From contig JANYEF010000103.1 in assembly GCA_025363325.1 (NCBI GenBank), positions 1-5,903 of the forward strand: a DNA stretch of 5,903 bases, given 5' to 3'. Position numbers and translations under genes: made by a program. Below, piece by piece: positions 3,570 through 5,903 of this stretch. The DNA comes from Nitrospira sp. GTDB lineage: Bacteria; Nitrospirota; Nitrospiria; Nitrospirales; Nitrospiraceae. How positions within the stretch are numbered: position 1 is the stretch's first letter; the number at the start of each line of letters is the position of its first letter. The notes under the pieces were generated by a model. It saw only the letters and a program-made list of their open reading frames with translations. It ran no database searches and was not told the origin of the DNA.

Positions 3570-5897
3570 ATGAAGAAGCGGGTCAGTCTTCAGCGCTCGA
3601 TCACGCTCTCGGTCCTCTCCATCGGTTTGCTCTCCGGCGCATTCGGCTTGGCCTATGCGTATTGGGAGACGAAACACTCGTTCCGCGAGGCCATCGGCCT
3701 CGGGTTTCAGGAACTTGCCCGCCAGAGTGCAGATAAAGTCGGGTTGATCCTGGAGAAAGAAATCGAGTGGGTGGAACGGTTCAGCTCCCTACCGGAGGTC
3801 CGTGAAGCAGTCCGAGAAGGTACCCGGCTGAGCTTCAACCAGCAGGCCCTTCAGCGGTGGAAGGAGTCGCAACGGCCGTATTTTCGATCACTGGTCATCC
3901 TCGATCGCCGAGGCCATTCGGTCGGCGAAGTAACCAGCGAAACCACCAGGACGTATTATAGTAGGCAGCCTTGGTGGCCGGTCGTCTTCGAACAACGACG
4001 GTCATGGGTGGGGGAGCTGCGTTTCGACGAAATGGGACATGGGTATTTGGAGGTTGCCGTGCCGATTGTCGACGAGGCTGGGGCTGTGTTGGGCGCGTTA
4101 AATGCGGTGATCGAGAAGGACCAGCTCTTGACCTCGGTCCTTCGAAGTCGGATCGGCGGTACCGGTCATGTCATGCTGGTCGGACCCCAGGGGACGGTGC
4201 TGGCCTGTCCGCTTCTTCCGCCCGGACGGCATACGGCTTTTATGGGACCGCTGAGAAACTCACTCGCCTCGGGTAGAGAGAGGCCCGAGGCTGCCTGGAT
4301 GGAAGTCCAGGACGATGCCCACGGTCAAGGGGGCGGGATCATCGGATTCGCATCCGTGGCACTCCGACCAGGTATCGTCCAGGCGGAAACGTGGTCCATT
4401 CTCGTCCGCCAAGATCCCAACGAAACCTATGCGCCCTTGCGGCTACTTGTGTGGAAGCTTGCAGCGTTCGGCATGCTGGTCATCGCTGTGGTCGCATTAC
4501 TTCGATGGCGCCTCGGCCGCCGCATTGTGCTGCCAATTAACGCACTAGTCGAGCGAGTGCAGCTTTTAGGGCAGCAGAGCGGTAAGCAGCCGACGATGGC
4601 CACGCAGTCTGCCGGCATTGTGGAGATCGATACCTTGGCCGCGAGTTTCAATGAATTAGCGGAGCGGCTGGAGCGTGCATCACGGGAGCGGGGGCGGTAT
4701 GTGGCGGAACTCGAACGAGCGAACCAGGAACTGGTGATTTCCGAGGAGCACTATCGGATGTTGTGGGATCATTCGACGGATACCAGGTTGCTCGTCAACG
4801 AGGAGGGAATCATTCGTGATGTCAATCGTCGAGGCGAGATTAAACTGTGGACATGTGCCGATCGTCTGATCGGCACGAAGGTGGAGGATCTATTTCTGGA
4901 GGAGGATCGTGCCCGGTTGCGCCGATTGTTGGAAGCGGTCATTGCCACCAAGAAAGAAGAGCCCGCCGGCGAGATGCGGATGCCCTCACCGGCTGAAGGC
5001 ACACTCATCATGGAAGTCGATCTGGTGCCGGTCGAGAACGCCGGATCGCTGGTTGCCGTCATGGTACAGCTGAGCGACCTCACCGAAAAGAAGCGGCTCG
5101 AAGAGCAGTTGATCCGTTCGGAGCGCCTCGCCTCGCTCAGTCAGTTTGCTTCGATGTTCGCCCACGATATTCGCAATCCGTTGGTGGGGATCAAGAAGAC
5201 GTTGGAGTTGCTCGGACAGGACGAAGGATCGCAGCCATCCGCGCAGCGACAATGGTGGGACGATATGCGATTCACGATCGATCTGTTGCTTGGCATGATC
5301 AACGACATGCTGGATGTGTATCAAGAAAGCCACTCCGGGCTGCCACTCTTGACTTCGACGGTGTCGGTCAACAGCCTGGTCGCTGACGTGGTGCAGCTCT
5401 TCCGAACCGAAGCCACGGCGAAGCGAATTACCTTTCATCTCGAGATACCGGAGGATGATGTCGCAATGACAGCCGATAGGCGCCGGCTATTACGGGTGCT
5501 CATCAATCTCGTTCACAACGCACTCAAGTTTTCTCCACAAGGAGGAAAGATAACCGTGACGGTTCAAGCGGAGACGCAAGGATGTTCGGGTCGCGAGTCG
5601 CGTGGCACGTCGTCTTCCCAGGCCACCATTCAGGTTGCGGACGAAGGACCCGGCATGGCTCCTGAGGATCTTCCTCATCTGTTCGAGATGTTTTTCAGGA
5701 GGAAAGATCCCGGAGACATTCGAAATGGACGAGGGCTGGGCTTGCACTTTTGCCGCCTCGTGGTGGCGGCCCATCGGGGGAGGATTTGGGCGGAGAATCG
5801 TTCGTCTGGCGGCGCTGTCTTTTCCGTCGAACTGCCGCTGAATCAGGAGGCCTATGCCGTCCACATTGCTGATTGCCGAGGATCAACGGCTCTTTAG
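3570..5897 (+). CDS. Membrane-bound hybrid-free sensor histidine kinase (Cache-like sensor, HAMP, PAS, HisKA, HATPase)
   Basis: From the ATG at 3570 the protein has 775 residues: transmembrane helix 1 (about 11-32), a periplasmic double-Cache-like sensor (about 33-293, with V-I-L-D-R-R-G near 109 and G-G-T-G-H-V-M-L-V-G near 196), helix 2 (about 294-315), HAMP (to about 375) and a coiled linker, PAS (about 391-505), dimerisation domain with H-box F-A-H-D-I-R-N-P-L and phosphoacceptor His532, and ATPase domain with N-box N646-x3-N650, G1 D691-E-G-P-G695 and G2 G720-R-G-L-G-L. All catalytic motifs are intact. The ligand is unknown. The kinase should phosphorylate the response regulator that starts inside its 3' end. 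Start choice: upstream in-frame TTG 3489 and ATG 3516 would place 27 or 18 extra polar residues before helix 1; ATG 3570 gives M-K-K-R directly before it, though no clear Shine-Dalgarno precedes it. About 18 residues after the ATPase domain arise from the overlap with the next gene. Confidence 0.93.
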   Translation: MKKRVSLQRSITLSVLSIGLLSGAFGLAYAYWETKHSFREAIGLGFQELARQSADKVGLILEKEIEWVERFSSLPEVREAVREGTRLSFNQQALQRWKESQRPYFRSLVILDRRGHSVGEVTSETTRTYYSRQPWWPVVFEQRRSWVGELRFDEMGHGYLEVAVPIVDEAGAVLGALNAVIEKDQLLTSVLRSRIGGTGHVMLVGPQGTVLACPLLPPGRHTAFMGPLRNSLASGRERPEAAWMEVQDDAHGQGGGIIGFASVALRPGIVQAETWSILVRQDPNETYAPLRLLVWKLAAFGMLVIAVVALLRWRLGRRIVLPINALVERVQLLGQQSGKQPTMATQSAGIVEIDTLAASFNELAERLERASRERGRYVAELERANQELVISEEHYRMLWDHSTDTRLLVNEEGIIRDVNRRGEIKLWTCADRLIGTKVEDLFLEEDRARLRRLLEAVIATKKEEPAGEMRMPSPAEGTLIMEVDLVPVENAGSLVAVMVQLSDLTEKKRLEEQLIRSERLASLSQFASMFAHDIRNPLVGIKKTLELLGQDEGSQPSAQRQWWDDMRFTIDLLLGMINDMLDVYQESHSGLPLLTSTVSVNSLVADVVQLFRTEATAKRITFHLEIPEDDVAMTADRRRLLRVLINLVHNALKFSPQGGKITVTVQAETQGCSGRESRGTSSSQATIQVADEGPGMAPEDLPHLFEMFFRRKDPGDIRNGRGLGLHFCRLVVAAHRGRIWAENRSSGGAVFSVELPLNQEAYAVHIADCRGSTAL
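5845..5850 (+). promoter_or_regulatory. Ribosome binding site of the response regulator gene
   Basis: AGGAGG lies inside the kinase coding sequence, three bases before the ATG at 5854. Spacing is shorter than ideal, but the match is perfect and supports this start. Confidence 0.65.
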
Positions 5898-5903
5898 GCA
5901 AAG
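5854..5903 (+). CDS. Response regulator receiver domain (3' end outside window)
   Basis: Only 16 codons are visible: M-P-S-T-L-L-I-A-E-D-Q-R-L-F-R-Q. The hydrophobic first strand followed by the acidic pair E9-D10 and then Q-R-L-F-R is the opening of a receiver domain, most like NarL/LuxR-type regulators. The phosphoacceptor Asp and the output domain lie outside the window. The gene overlaps the kinase by 44 bases in another frame, so the two are translationally coupled and almost certainly form one two-component system. Confidence 0.8.
   Translation, partial: MPSTLLIAEDQRLFRQ

Overview
The window reads as a moderately GC-rich Gram-negative bacterial chromosome. Protein resemblance by memory (the PilZ protein, the HVO_A0114-type regulator and the small Cys/His protein) points most towards Nitrospira / Nitrospirota. 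That assignment is an inference and was not tested by a search. No rRNA, tRNA, CRISPR array or complete insertion sequence is visible.

Layout, left to right: the 3' part of a winged-helix antitoxin-like gene (+, to 337); a PilZ-domain gene (-, 472-870) sitting between two remnants of a small gene; a GFA/CENP-V-type zinc protein gene (+, 1333-1773); a second, frameshifted copy of the small gene (-, 1912-2152); a complete HigB/HigA-like toxin-antitoxin operon (+, 2250-2864) with a near-consensus promoter and a perfect palindromic operator; a third copy of the small gene (-, 2947-3378) split by a roughly 195-bp MITE-like element; and a large membrane histidine kinase (+, 3570-5897) whose end overlaps the start of a response regulator that runs out of the window.

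The most unusual feature is the small gene family on the minus strand. Three copies encode, or once encoded, a protein of about 79 residues with a C-x4-C ... C-x2-H pattern. All are degenerate: one is split around the PilZ gene, one has a frameshift and no start codon, and one carries the MITE. Copies 2 and 3 differ mostly at silent positions, so the repeat was once a protein-coding gene under selection. Conserved sequence begins 11 to 92 bases after the stop codon of each preceding plus-strand gene, giving a repeated [plus-strand cargo gene][minus-strand repeat] pattern. This looks like a small accessory region built of modules, with two toxin-antitoxin-type genes and a stand-alone metabolic-type gene as cargo. 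It is followed by a conventional two-component system.
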